From: Haloterrigena salifodinae
GTDB taxonomy: Archaea; Halobacteriota; Halobacteria; Halobacteriales; Natrialbaceae
Assembly (NCBI RefSeq): GCF_003977755.1
Contig: NZ_RQWN01000001.1
Span: 1,318,995 to 1,382,994 of the forward strand
Reading direction: 5' to 3'
DNA length: 64,000 nt
Part shown: positions 48,645-55,918 of the stretch, piece by piece
How the letters are laid out: every line of letters begins with the position of its first letter
How positions within the stretch are numbered: position 1 is the first letter of the stretch
Notes under the pieces: model-generated
Seen by the model: the letters and a program-made list of their open reading frames with translations, nothing else
The model's database searches: none
Told to the model about the DNA's origin: nothing
Translations under genes and position numbers: made by a program

Positions 48645-48825
48645 CTGCGGTGGCGCGTGCGGCCTCGCGGTGAGCGGGTGCGAGGCGCGAACCCCGTGAG
48701 CGCCTCGGGAGGCGAGCGATGTGTGCCGTGAGCCCAGCGAACCGCGAGGCGATCCCACGCGAGGGATGAGCGAGTGAAACGAGCGAATCGGCTGGGGAGG
48801 CCGAGGCGATTCCCCCGTTGCCAGC
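48645..48825 (+). repeat. Structured repeat element, copy B
   Basis: Starts with the same 16-mer CTGCGGTGGCGCGTGC as copy A and ends GATTCCCCCGTTGCCAGC. The hairpin next to the 16-mer is GCCTCGC (48662-48668) with GCGAGGC (48680-48686). A second hairpin, CGCCT…AGGCG, lies at 48701-48714. It is in opposite orientation to copy C, with a 67-bp spacer between. The 48532-49090 interval contains no gene I can support. Confidence 0.65.
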
Positions 48826-48892
48826 ATGAGCAGAACGCTCGTTTGCGCTATGATCGAGTCGTGTCGGCTCCGACGACAGTGCCTCTGCTATC

Positions 48893-49022
48893 GTGGCAAC
48901 GGGGATTTCCACACTCTCTCCAGCCGATTCGTTCACTCTCTGCGGTCGTTCACTCATCCCTCGCGCAGCGTTGCGTCTCGGTTCGTCATCGACTCACCGC
49001 GACGCTGCACGCGCCACCGCAG
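48893..49022 (-). repeat. Structured repeat element, copy C
   Basis: In minus-strand sense it starts with the same 16-mer (49022 to 49007) and ends GGAAATCCCCGTTGCCAC (to 48893). Its 16-mer-adjoining hairpin is ACGCTGC (49002-49008) with GCAGCGT (48965-48971). The GCGAGGGATGAG and CGAATCGGCTGG segments are shared with copy B. Shorter than A and B because the middle is reduced. Confidence 0.65.
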
Positions 49023-49090
49023 AAAGAGAGGTCCGCTACGGAGACTCGAGCGGTCCGAGAGACCACGTCGAGACAAGAACGCTGTTCGTC

Positions 49091-50131
49091 CTATTCGTCC
49101 GCCGAAGCGGCCAGTTCGGCGTACGCTCGCCACGAGGGATCGACGCTCGGGTGCGGGAGGCGGTCGCCATCGACGACGACCTCGCCGTCGCTGTCCGTAC
49201 CGCTCGGTTCCTCCACCCGGCCGATTTCGGCGACGACGGTGTCCCGGTCCTCGAGGGCCGCCACCACGTCGTCGACGCCCTCGGGAGCGACCGCCAGCAG
49301 CAACGAGCCGCTGCTGGTCGCAGCCCAGGGATCGATCTCGAGGTGCTCGCATACCTCCCGGACGCCGGGACGCATCGGAACGGCGTCTCGATCGACCGAA
49401 AACCGAGCGCCGGCGCCGTCGGCCATCTCATTCAACGCGCCTGCGAGGCCGCCCTCGGTCACATCGTGCATCGCCGTCACCGGCCCCGCGGCAGCCGCTG
49501 CGAGGGCGCCACGGACGCAGTAGACCTCCTCGAGTCGGGCTTGCGCGTCATCGATCACGTCGGCGGACAACCCATCCTCGAGTTGGTCGGCGAACAACGT
49601 GCTCAAGAGCCCGACAGACTCTACGGCGGGGCCGGTCGTCAGGAGCAGCCGATCGCCCGGGCGGGCGCCGTCGGGCCGGACGAGAGCGTCGGGGTTGCCG
49701 ACGGCCATCGCGGTCGCGGCGCCGACCCACGGATGCGAGGGGCCGGTGTAACGGGCGGTGTGGCCCGTCACGACGGCCACGCCGAGATCGGCACATTCCT
49801 CGTGGATCGTCTCCCAGACGGTCGCGAACTCGTCGTCAGTCATCGTCTCGGGGAGGGTGAAACAGATCGAGAGGTGCGACGGGGGGATTCCGCTGACGGC
49901 GACATCCGCGAGCACGAGGTCGAGTGCGAATCGGGCCGCGCGCTCGAGTCCTAACTGAGGCATGATCGAGATCGGGTCGGTGGCGGTCACCAGCGCCTGT
50001 CCGCCGATCTCGAGGACGCCGAAGTCGACGCCGTGTTGGGGACCGACGGCGACGTCGTCGCGGTCCGCGCCGAGGTTTGGCGCGACGTGGCGGTCGAAGA
50101 ACTGCCGATCGATCTTGCCGAGGTCGCTCAC
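49091..50131 (-). CDS. AIR synthase/HypE/ThiL-superfamily protein
   Basis: This 346-residue ATP-binding PurM-fold protein has VGPQHGVDFGVLEIGGQALV at the N-terminus, then ADVAVSGIPPSHLSICFTLP and VVTGHTARYTGPSHPWVGAA. Its C-terminal domain contains MHDVTEGGLAGALNEMA and SSGSLLLAVAP. The family covers AIR synthase, HypE and thiamine-phosphate kinase; no hydrogenase or purine genes are nearby, so the substrate is open. The GTG at 50131 is taken as the start because it overlaps the preceding gene's stop (GTGA), indicating coupling. Confidence 0.8.
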   Translation of the reverse strand: MSDLGKIDRQFFDRHVAPNLGADRDDVAVGPQHGVDFGVLEIGGQALVTATDPISIMPQLGLERAARFALDLVLADVAVSGIPPSHLSICFTLPETMTDDEFATVWETIHEECADLGVAVVTGHTARYTGPSHPWVGAATAMAVGNPDALVRPDGARPGDRLLLTTGPAVESVGLLSTLFADQLEDGLSADVIDDAQARLEEVYCVRGALAAAAAGPVTAMHDVTEGGLAGALNEMADGAGARFSVDRDAVPMRPGVREVCEHLEIDPWAATSSGSLLLAVAPEGVDDVVAALEDRDTVVAEIGRVEEPSGTDSDGEVVVDGDRLPHPSVDPSWRAYAELAASADE

Positions 50132-50457
50132 GCTCGAGCGGTCCCACGGAGTGGCCTTAGCGATAGTGGTTTCGGGGCGGTGCGACCGCTCCAAAAGAAT
50201 TCGACGCGCGCGGACAGAACGCCGGTCGCGAAGCGGCTACCGCTCGCGAAGACCTTCGGCGAATAGCGTGCGAGCCAGACGATTGCGAACGCCGTAACCG
50301 CTAGTCCGCTGAGGCCGAGCAGGATGTGCTCGCCGGTGGCGGCCGCACGGCGAAACCAGCCGAACCCGATCAGCGCGACGACCGCGAGCAAAACGCCGAG
50401 CAGCGAACGGTGGAGCGAGACGACAAAGCGCTTGGTCTCGGTCGTGGCGTCTGCCAT
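50128..50457 (-). CDS. Small membrane protein coupled to the AIR-synthase-like gene
   Basis: The 109-residue protein has two hydrophobic helices (LLGVLLAVVALIGFGWF and ILLGLSGLAVTAFAIVWLA) and a basic, Arg-rich cytosolic tail. No family recognised. Its TGA overlaps the GTG of the next gene, so the two are likely co-translated. Confidence 0.6.
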   Translation of the reverse strand: MADATTETKRFVVSLHRSLLGVLLAVVALIGFGWFRRAAATGEHILLGLSGLAVTAFAIVWLARYSPKVFASGSRFATGVLSARVEFFWSGRTAPKPLSLRPLRGTARA

Positions 50458-50494
50458 ACGCGCCCGTTCGGTTGAAAATATAACAACTGTTTCG

Positions 50495-50818
50495 CTATTC
50501 GAGGCGATCCCAGCGGGGCGCCGACTTCAGTTTCGGCAGCGCCGACTCGAGGTCCTGTTCGGCGGCGCCGTAGAACCGTTCCCGGCCGACGGGCGTCTCG
50601 ACTCGCATGACGACAGTGTTCGTCGTCACCCGAAAGATCGTCAGGAGCCACGAGCGGCCCGCCCGGGCCCACTCGCTGTGTCGAACGACGTCCTCGCCGT
50701 CGACCACGCGCGATCCGAGTTCCCAGCTCAGTCGCGATAAGTGCGGCAGATCGAACGGCACCGCGTCGGGCAGGGAGACGCCCGTGCCGGAGCCGTCCTG
50801 AAAGCCATGGGTAGCCAT
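50495..50818 (-). CDS. Haloarchaeal hypothetical protein (107 aa)
   Basis: A compact beta-rich protein, MATHGFQDGSGTGVSLPDAV…, with an aromatic core (WELGSRVVDGEDVVRHSEWA, WLLTIFRVTTNTVVMRVETP, RERFYGAAEQDLE). No family recognised. The ATG at 50818 is chosen; the extension to 50896 is Cys/His/Ser-rich and unlike it. Co-directional with the two following genes, about 35 bp upstream of the membrane protein. Confidence 0.6.
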   Translation of the reverse strand: MATHGFQDGSGTGVSLPDAVPFDLPHLSRLSWELGSRVVDGEDVVRHSEWARAGRSWLLTIFRVTTNTVVMRVETPVGRERFYGAAEQDLESALPKLKSAPRWDRLE

Positions 50819-51011
50819 ACCACAGGATTTGGCGCTCGAGGGGAAAAAGCCATTCATCCGACTGTGCTTATAAGCAACTGGTTGGTATGCACACATCTTC
50901 CGCTAGACGGCGATGACTTGGAATCGCGATTCGACTGATGGCGGTTTTGCATGGCTGAAATAGTGCAAGAGTGATCGATTCAGCGGGCTCTATTAGCGGA
51001 TATCTGTTCGA

Positions 51012-51110
51012 CGCTGGTCCGATACCGACGGGAAAGGCTCGAGCGGTGATCACCCCGCAGACGCTGGCAGCCGTCGACTCCGTGTGAATACGGACGTCGT
51101 CCAGCGAGGA
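51012..51110 (-). pseudogene. Fragment of a DUF4157 domain
   Basis: One frame reads SLDDVRIHTESTAASVCGVI then TARAFPVG. This aligns with the NLGDVRIHTGPKAATACEDI and NARAFTVG region of the intact protein at 52.6-53.9 kb. Neither the flanking HExxH half nor the C-terminus follows. It is a decayed, isolated module; the rest of 50819-51344 shows no other gene. Confidence 0.6.
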
Positions 51111-51344
51111 AGAGATTTCCGCTCGAATACAGGCTACTGGCAATTCCGCAAGATGGTCAATCCGTGTTGTGCCGACCTGCGTCAGTAACATTCGATTTCC
51201 GATTCTTCCATGGTTGAATCACCGCTGACAGTCTGCTCGAGCGAGGAGAGACGGTCTTTGGGTAGAAGTGCTCCTCGGCGAGAGTGAGTGTGATCTCTCT
51301 GCAGCCGCCTGCTCGCGTGCCCATTCCGGCCGCTCAGCCTCGGC

Positions 51345-51641
51345 CAACCGCTGGACGCGACACTCGGTCTAACTGAACCGCTGTACGCCCAGCTTGCCCC
51401 CGCGCAGTACGCGCTCGGCCGTCTCTTCGGCCTCGCGCTCGAGGTGTTCGTCAGGATCGATGCGGAGTTCGCCCGGTTGGGGGAGCATCGAGACGGCACC
51501 GCCAGTCTGTTGGCGGACGTGAGCCAACTCGTGGACGAGGACGTGCTGGCTTTCCGGGGAGGATGGATCGTACTCGACGGCCCGTTGAATCGAGTCGGCT
51601 AGTCGATCTCCCGGTACTTGCTGTGGGGAACGAACGAGCAT
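51345..51641 (-). pseudogene. Internally deleted DUF4157 copy with HExxH
   Basis: An ATG at 51641 opens 90 codons: SIQRAVE joins directly to YDPSSPESQHVLVHELAHVR, skipping about 44 residues present in the intact copy. The zinc motif HELAH, the REAEETAERVLRGG helix and KLGVQRFS follow, then a TAG at 51369. After the stop the frame still matches the intact copy (TECRVQRL against TEFHVQRL), so a nonsense mutation has also occurred. The missing central module is the part found alone at 51.0-51.1 kb. A short functional product cannot be excluded. Confidence 0.65.
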
Positions 51642-51645
51642 CGGG

Positions 51646-52563
51646 TTAGCGGCTGAACAGTGTGTTCTTGATTTGATCGTACAGCGACTGATCGCCGTCT
51701 GAATCGACCAGTCCGCTGAGTTCACCCCAAGTGATCGGGAGATCTGGACGGAACTCGAGAGTATAGCCAGGAATATCAGCGTTGAAGTCGTGATACGGCG
51801 GATAGATGTCGAAGCTATCGTATTTGCCGGTGAAGCGATACTGGCCGTGACCGAGTACCCGGTACTCCTCAGGTGGTTCCAGCCCCATCATGAGATAGCA
51901 GTCTCGGATCTGACACCGCAGATTATACACGAGGTAGTCCCGAAACGGCGCCGGATCAACCAGCGGAGCTGGGAACAGTTCGACTCGGGCATCCGGTTTT
52001 CGGTCCGGCGTATCACCGCGCCAGACCGTTTTGCGCTCGCCCCTGGCAACGTAGTAGGTCATCCCGATGTCCGACACAGCCTCGATCGCGCCGCTATCAT
52101 CGAGATAAATCTCCTGTTTGTAGATAACCGCGTCCTCACCGCCGATCTGCTCCGCGGGAAGTACTTCCGGGCGCGAGGTATCCCCGATGTCGACATCTGG
52201 GTCGTCCGCGTAGTGGCTCAAACTCTGGGCAAGGAGGTCGCCGAAGTACTTCTCTATTTCCTCACTTGAGAGAGCCCGCAACGCCTGTCGGACTGCCTCG
52301 AACTGATCCGCGTCCAGATCCCATGGCAATGTGTCGTGCTCCGTCTCCTGATCGACGTAATACTTCGCGTACCGACGGGCCTGACTGACGTGTTCGCCCT
52401 CGCTATATGTTCGCTCACTCGGATCGTCCGGGTAGCCGTCCTGCTCGTGGCCTGTTATTTCACCATCCTTTTTACGAATATCAAGGACATGCTCAATGTC
52501 GTTACTATCGATAACACTTAGACCAACTAACTCATCTGATTCTCCTGTGATTTGTGCGTTCAT
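51646..52563 (-). CDS. Unknown 305-aa protein coupled to the DUF4157 protein; possible immunity or partner
   Basis: Soluble and acidic, with lower-GC codon choice than the surrounding core genes. The N-terminal half is charged (VLDIRKKDGEITGHEQDGYP); a helical segment ADQFEAVRQALRALSSEEIE follows, and the C-terminal half is Tyr/Pro/Phe-rich and beta-like (YLVYNLRCQIRDCYLMMGLE, YDSFDIYPPYHDFNADIPGY). No family recognised. It starts 3 nt after the DUF4157 stop, with an AGGAG Shine-Dalgarno (around 52575-52579) 10 nt before its ATG. Strict coupling to a putative secreted effector suggests an immunity, chaperone or co-effector role (inference). Confidence 0.7.
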   Translation of the reverse strand: MNAQITGESDELVGLSVIDSNDIEHVLDIRKKDGEITGHEQDGYPDDPSERTYSEGEHVSQARRYAKYYVDQETEHDTLPWDLDADQFEAVRQALRALSSEEIEKYFGDLLAQSLSHYADDPDVDIGDTSRPEVLPAEQIGGEDAVIYKQEIYLDDSGAIEAVSDIGMTYYVARGERKTVWRGDTPDRKPDARVELFPAPLVDPAPFRDYLVYNLRCQIRDCYLMMGLEPPEEYRVLGHGQYRFTGKYDSFDIYPPYHDFNADIPGYTLEFRPDLPITWGELSGLVDSDGDQSLYDQIKNTLFSR

Positions 52564-52566
52564 GGT

Positions 52567-53853
52567 TTATGTTCTCCTGCTTTGACCAACCATGGCATCC
52601 GATCCAGACCTGTCCTCGGAATCGAACTCCTGGTCGGTTTTCAGATCGAGGACTTCACGTACGATTTTCTGTATTTTACCGGCAGTCTGTTCACCGAACT
52701 TGGTGGTGAGGAACGCTCCGAGTGGCACACCAGAGAGTCCGCCGGCAACAGCCCCGACTGGGCCAGCGACGGATCCGAGCATCGAGCCTACCGTCCAGCC
52801 TTTTGTCGCGCCTTTGACTGTGCTGCTGGCCGCGTCCTGGACACGACTGGCCACGTCGATATCGTGGTGCTCGATGTACTCGGTGAGTCCCGTCGGTGTC
52901 TCGACCGACTGTACCATGTCCACCAATTGGTCTTTCGTCAGTCGGTACCGCTTGGTCGTCGATTCGTCGATTTTCTCCGTCCCAGTCTCAAGGAGACCCT
53001 TGGCCTTGTTCACCAATTCTCCTCCTGGCAACCGCTGGACGTGAAACTCCGTTTTACGCATCCGAAAGAGGCCGAGTTCGCCCCCACGCATGACGCGGTC
53101 GGCCGTCTCCTCGGCCTCACGTTCTAGGCGAGGATCGGGGTCGATCTCGAGGTCCCCATCTTGAGGAAGCATCGAGACGGCACTGCCGGTCTGTTGGCGA
53201 ACGTGTGCTAACTCGTGGACCAGCACGTGCTGGCCTTCCGGCGAACTTGGATCGTACTCGCCGTGGTTGAACGCGATGTGGTTCCCGACGGTAAAGGCGC
53301 GAGCGTTGATGTCCTCGCAGGCGGTGGCGGCCTTCGGGCCGGTGTGGATGCGGACGTCACCGAGGTTGTCGCCCATGCGCTCCTCGACCGCGCGCTGGAT
53401 CGACGTATCCAACTGCTGGCCGGGCGAGGAGATGACGTCCCGAACGCTGTCAGGCACCTGCGTGTCGCCGGCTGTTGCGGGTTCGTTGTGCGCGCCCCGC
53501 GAGCGCTGGACGGACTTGTTGTTCCGGCGCTCGATATCAGTGGGGACCGCAGCGGGCCGGTCTTGTTGGCGTTCGCGGAAGTCTTCCATGTCCCAGGGTT
53601 TGCCCATAATATCGACGGGCATCCCCTCGTCGGCCCACTCGCGGACCTGCTGTGGCCCGTGGTCGTAGGCAAGACGCTGGAGGTTCGTCTCTAATCCATC
53701 TTTGTAGAAGTCGATCCCGAATCGTTTCCCGGCAGACCGGGCGCGTGACGGAGTAGCGGACCGAGATGAACTCGATAATCGTCTGCGGTCCCGGGCCCCG
53801 CCGGACGACCGAGCGGTGTCGTCGGTCACCTCGCTCATGGAGCGGAATTCCAT
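52567..53853 (-). CDS. DUF4157 (eCIS-core metalloprotease-like) protein with glycine-zipper C-terminus
   Basis: In this 428-residue protein residues 1-45 are basic and Ser-rich, and residues about 137-255 are DUF4157 (SIQRAVEERMGDNLGDVRIH, then HVLVHELAHVRQQTG with zinc motif HELAH at 213-217, then EREAEETADRV). Residues about 345-385 are Gly/Ala-rich and hydrophobic (SMLGSVAGPVGAVAGGLSGV), like a pore-forming glycine zipper. DUF4157 is a recurrent domain of proteins encoded with extracellular contractile injection systems (established association). No injection-system structural genes are in the window. The ATG at 53853 is about 28 nt after a strong TATA box; MSEVTD at 53838 is the alternative. 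Confidence 0.8.
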   Translation of the reverse strand: MEFRSMSEVTDDTARSSGGARDRRRLSSSSRSATPSRARSAGKRFGIDFYKDGLETNLQRLAYDHGPQQVREWADEGMPVDIMGKPWDMEDFRERQQDRPAAVPTDIERRNNKSVQRSRGAHNEPATAGDTQVPDSVRDVISSPGQQLDTSIQRAVEERMGDNLGDVRIHTGPKAATACEDINARAFTVGNHIAFNHGEYDPSSPEGQHVLVHELAHVRQQTGSAVSMLPQDGDLEIDPDPRLEREAEETADRVMRGGELGLFRMRKTEFHVQRLPGGELVNKAKGLLETGTEKIDESTTKRYRLTKDQLVDMVQSVETPTGLTEYIEHHDIDVASRVQDAASSTVKGATKGWTVGSMLGSVAGPVGAVAGGLSGVPLGAFLTTKFGEQTAGKIQKIVREVLDLKTDQEFDSEDRSGSDAMVGQSRRT

Positions 53854-53874
53854 CGATGTATTGAATTTTCAATT

Positions 53875-54057
53875 CTAAATATATATTTCTTTGTGATAGT
53901 GTCTCTGGGGAAAGGGCAGGGCGAACTCGCCGGCCGTTTTCGGAGCGAACTGTGGACGAAGCGTACCAGCAGACTGCTCTCGTAATTCATACCACGATTT
54001 ACCCGGTGTTCCGGTATCGCTCAGCGTCGGCTCTCGAGGGTCGTGGTCGGTCGTCAC
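53875..54057 (-). CDS. Small ORF upstream of the DUF4157 gene, doubtful
   Basis: A 60-codon frame starts MTTDHDPREPTLSDTGTPGK and ends PQRHYHKEIYI. Its 3' end lies inside the DUF4157 TATA box. Composition is plausible for the island, but no domain is seen and it may be a remnant. The remainder to 54194 holds nothing I can support. Confidence 0.25.
   Translation of the reverse strand: MTTDHDPREPTLSDTGTPGKSWYELREQSAGTLRPQFAPKTAGEFALPFPQRHYHKEIYI
53876..53888 (-). promoter_or_regulatory. TATA box of the DUF4157 gene
   Basis: TAAATATATATTT, the strongest AT-run in the island, is centred about 28 nt before the ATG at 53853. Confidence 0.6.
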
Positions 54058-54194
54058 AGTCGGCCGGACAGCGAACGAACGGACATCGATTCAGTCGCCG
54101 CGACCGCTGAGGCGGTCGAGTTTTGGCGTAGACCAGCGCGGTGTCGTGCCACCCCACGTTCATGCGTACTGAACCAGCACCGTTGCCCCGGACC

Positions 54195-55703
54195 TCAGTC
54201 GCCGGGTGAAGAGCCCGACTCGGGACGGAAGCTCCGGCTGATGACCTTCCAGGAGCCGGTCTCGAACCGGTAGTAGGTGACGACGGCCGGAACGAGCGTC
54301 TCGAGGACCAGGGCGGCGTAGAGCGCGCCGATACCCAGCGGCGTCGCGGCCTCGAGACCCGGTATCGGAACGGCAGCGGCGCCGAGGTAGGCGACGGGGA
54401 TCGCGAAGACGTACAGCCCCAGCGCCTGCCCGTAGAACGGCCAGTTGGTGTCGCCGCTGGCTCGCAGCGGCCCGGTCGCGCCGCCACTGACTCCCCGGAA
54501 GATAACGCTGACGCAGGCGACGGCGATGAACGTCGTCACCAGCGGAAGGATCGACGGATCGTCCACGAAGACGCGGCCGACCTGCTCGGCGAAGACGAAG
54601 ACGATCGTCGCGCTGATCAGGTAGACCCCGACGCCGAACCAGAGCACCTCGCGGCCGTAGGTGTCAGCGGAGCGCTCGTCGCCGGTGCCCAGTTCCTGTC
54701 CGACGAGGCTGCTCGAGGCCAGCGAGAAGCCCCAGCCGGGAGTGTCCATCAGGTCGCGGACGCGGCGGGCGACGACGTAGGCCGCGAGGACGTTCGGGCC
54801 GAACAGCGCGACGATGGCGAGCATCGGGAACTGGGCGGCCCGGCGGGCGCCGTTCGTAAAGACCAGCGGCGTCCCGATCGAGAGCACGTCGCGGAGGTCG
54901 GCGACCGTCACCGGCGGCCAGCCGAGGTCGAGGGTGACGGGGAACGCGCCGATAACCGGGAGACGACCGGTCGTGAAGCCGACGACGAAGGCGGTCAATA
55001 CGAGGACGTTCGCGACGACCGTCCCGATCGCCGCGCCGACGACGCCCATCTCCAGGACGAAGATCAACACGACGTTGATCGCGACGTTGACGACGGCGCC
55101 GCCGGCCCGGAGCATCATCGGCGTCCATGCGTCGTCGGCGCCGACGAGGGTCCGGCTCCCGATGAGGTTCAGCCCGGCGAACGGGACGCCGAGAGCGAGA
55201 ACGCGGAGGTAGTCCGAACCGTACGCGATCGAGGCCGCGTCGTCGCCGACGAGGCCGACCAGCCATTCGGGGACCGCCCCGTACAGCGCGGCCAGCGGCA
55301 GCATGATCGCGGCGGTGACGAGCGCGCAGGTCGTCACCGCGAGCGAGAGTTCGCGGACGCTCCCACCGGTGTAACGCTGGGAGACCAAACTGATCGTGGC
55401 GCCGGCGATCCCGCCGCTGATCCCGAAGGCCAGCCCCCAGTAGGGGGTCGCGAGGCCGACGCCCGCGATCGCCGCCGGCCCGAGGGCGATCCCGACCATC
55501 GCGACGTCCGCCGCGGACTTCGACATCCGGGCGAGCCCCGTGACGATCCGCGGCCACGCGAGGTCGGTCGTCCGCTCGACGCGCTGGGGAGCGATCACGC
55601 CCAGCCGCGCGAGCAGATACCCGACGGAGAGCAGCAGCCAGCGGAGGGGATTCGGCACGGTACGCAAGCGAGAACTCACAACGATTCGTTCGTGACCGAG
55701 CAC
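54195..55703 (-). CDS. MATE-family efflux transporter
   Basis: This 502-residue protein has about twelve membrane helices in two homologous halves (ADVAMVGIALGPAAIAGVGL in the first, SLASSSLVGQELGTGDERSA at the start of the second). NWPFYGQALGLYVFAIPVAY and PLRASGDTNWPF match the MATE/DinF pattern. It exports small organic compounds against an ion gradient. The GTG at 55703 gives the full N-terminus. An 8-bp inverted repeat lies 18 bp upstream, over the expected promoter. Confidence 0.88.
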   Translation of the reverse strand: MLGHERIVVSSRLRTVPNPLRWLLLSVGYLLARLGVIAPQRVERTTDLAWPRIVTGLARMSKSAADVAMVGIALGPAAIAGVGLATPYWGLAFGISGGIAGATISLVSQRYTGGSVRELSLAVTTCALVTAAIMLPLAALYGAVPEWLVGLVGDDAASIAYGSDYLRVLALGVPFAGLNLIGSRTLVGADDAWTPMMLRAGGAVVNVAINVVLIFVLEMGVVGAAIGTVVANVLVLTAFVVGFTTGRLPVIGAFPVTLDLGWPPVTVADLRDVLSIGTPLVFTNGARRAAQFPMLAIVALFGPNVLAAYVVARRVRDLMDTPGWGFSLASSSLVGQELGTGDERSADTYGREVLWFGVGVYLISATIVFVFAEQVGRVFVDDPSILPLVTTFIAVACVSVIFRGVSGGATGPLRASGDTNWPFYGQALGLYVFAIPVAYLGAAAVPIPGLEAATPLGIGALYAALVLETLVPAVVTYYRFETGSWKVISRSFRPESGSSPGD

Positions 55704-55720
55704 TAAATGACTTCATATGT

Positions 55721-55745
55721 TGAGATATCTAGGGAGAATATCTCA
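55721..55745. promoter_or_regulatory. Operator-like inverted repeat upstream of the MATE gene
   Basis: TGAGATAT (55721-55728) and ATATCTCA (55738-55745) form a perfect 8-bp inverted repeat with a 9-nt spacer. It overlaps the position where a TATA box would lie (about 25 nt before the GTG at 55703). That arrangement suits repression by a dimeric regulator. The remaining AT-rich DNA up to moeA (to 55918) holds no gene. Confidence 0.55.
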
Positions 55746-55918
55746 CATTCAGCAAGTAGTACACCATCATTGTTCATTATCCATACCCCCTCGGTTTTGA
55801 CATTCAAAGCCGAAAACGGTGCGACGGGGCGGCGGTTCCCGATCGCTCCGGCGCGGACCGCTCGAGTCGACCGGCGCGTTCGACCGACGTTTTTACCTCC
55901 GGGTCGCCAACTGCGGGT

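Noticed and set aside
48532-49090. Several overlapping frames in all directions rich in Arg, Ser and Pro
   Set aside because: All fall in the structured repeat pair; such frames arise by chance in GC-rich DNA and none shows a protein motif.
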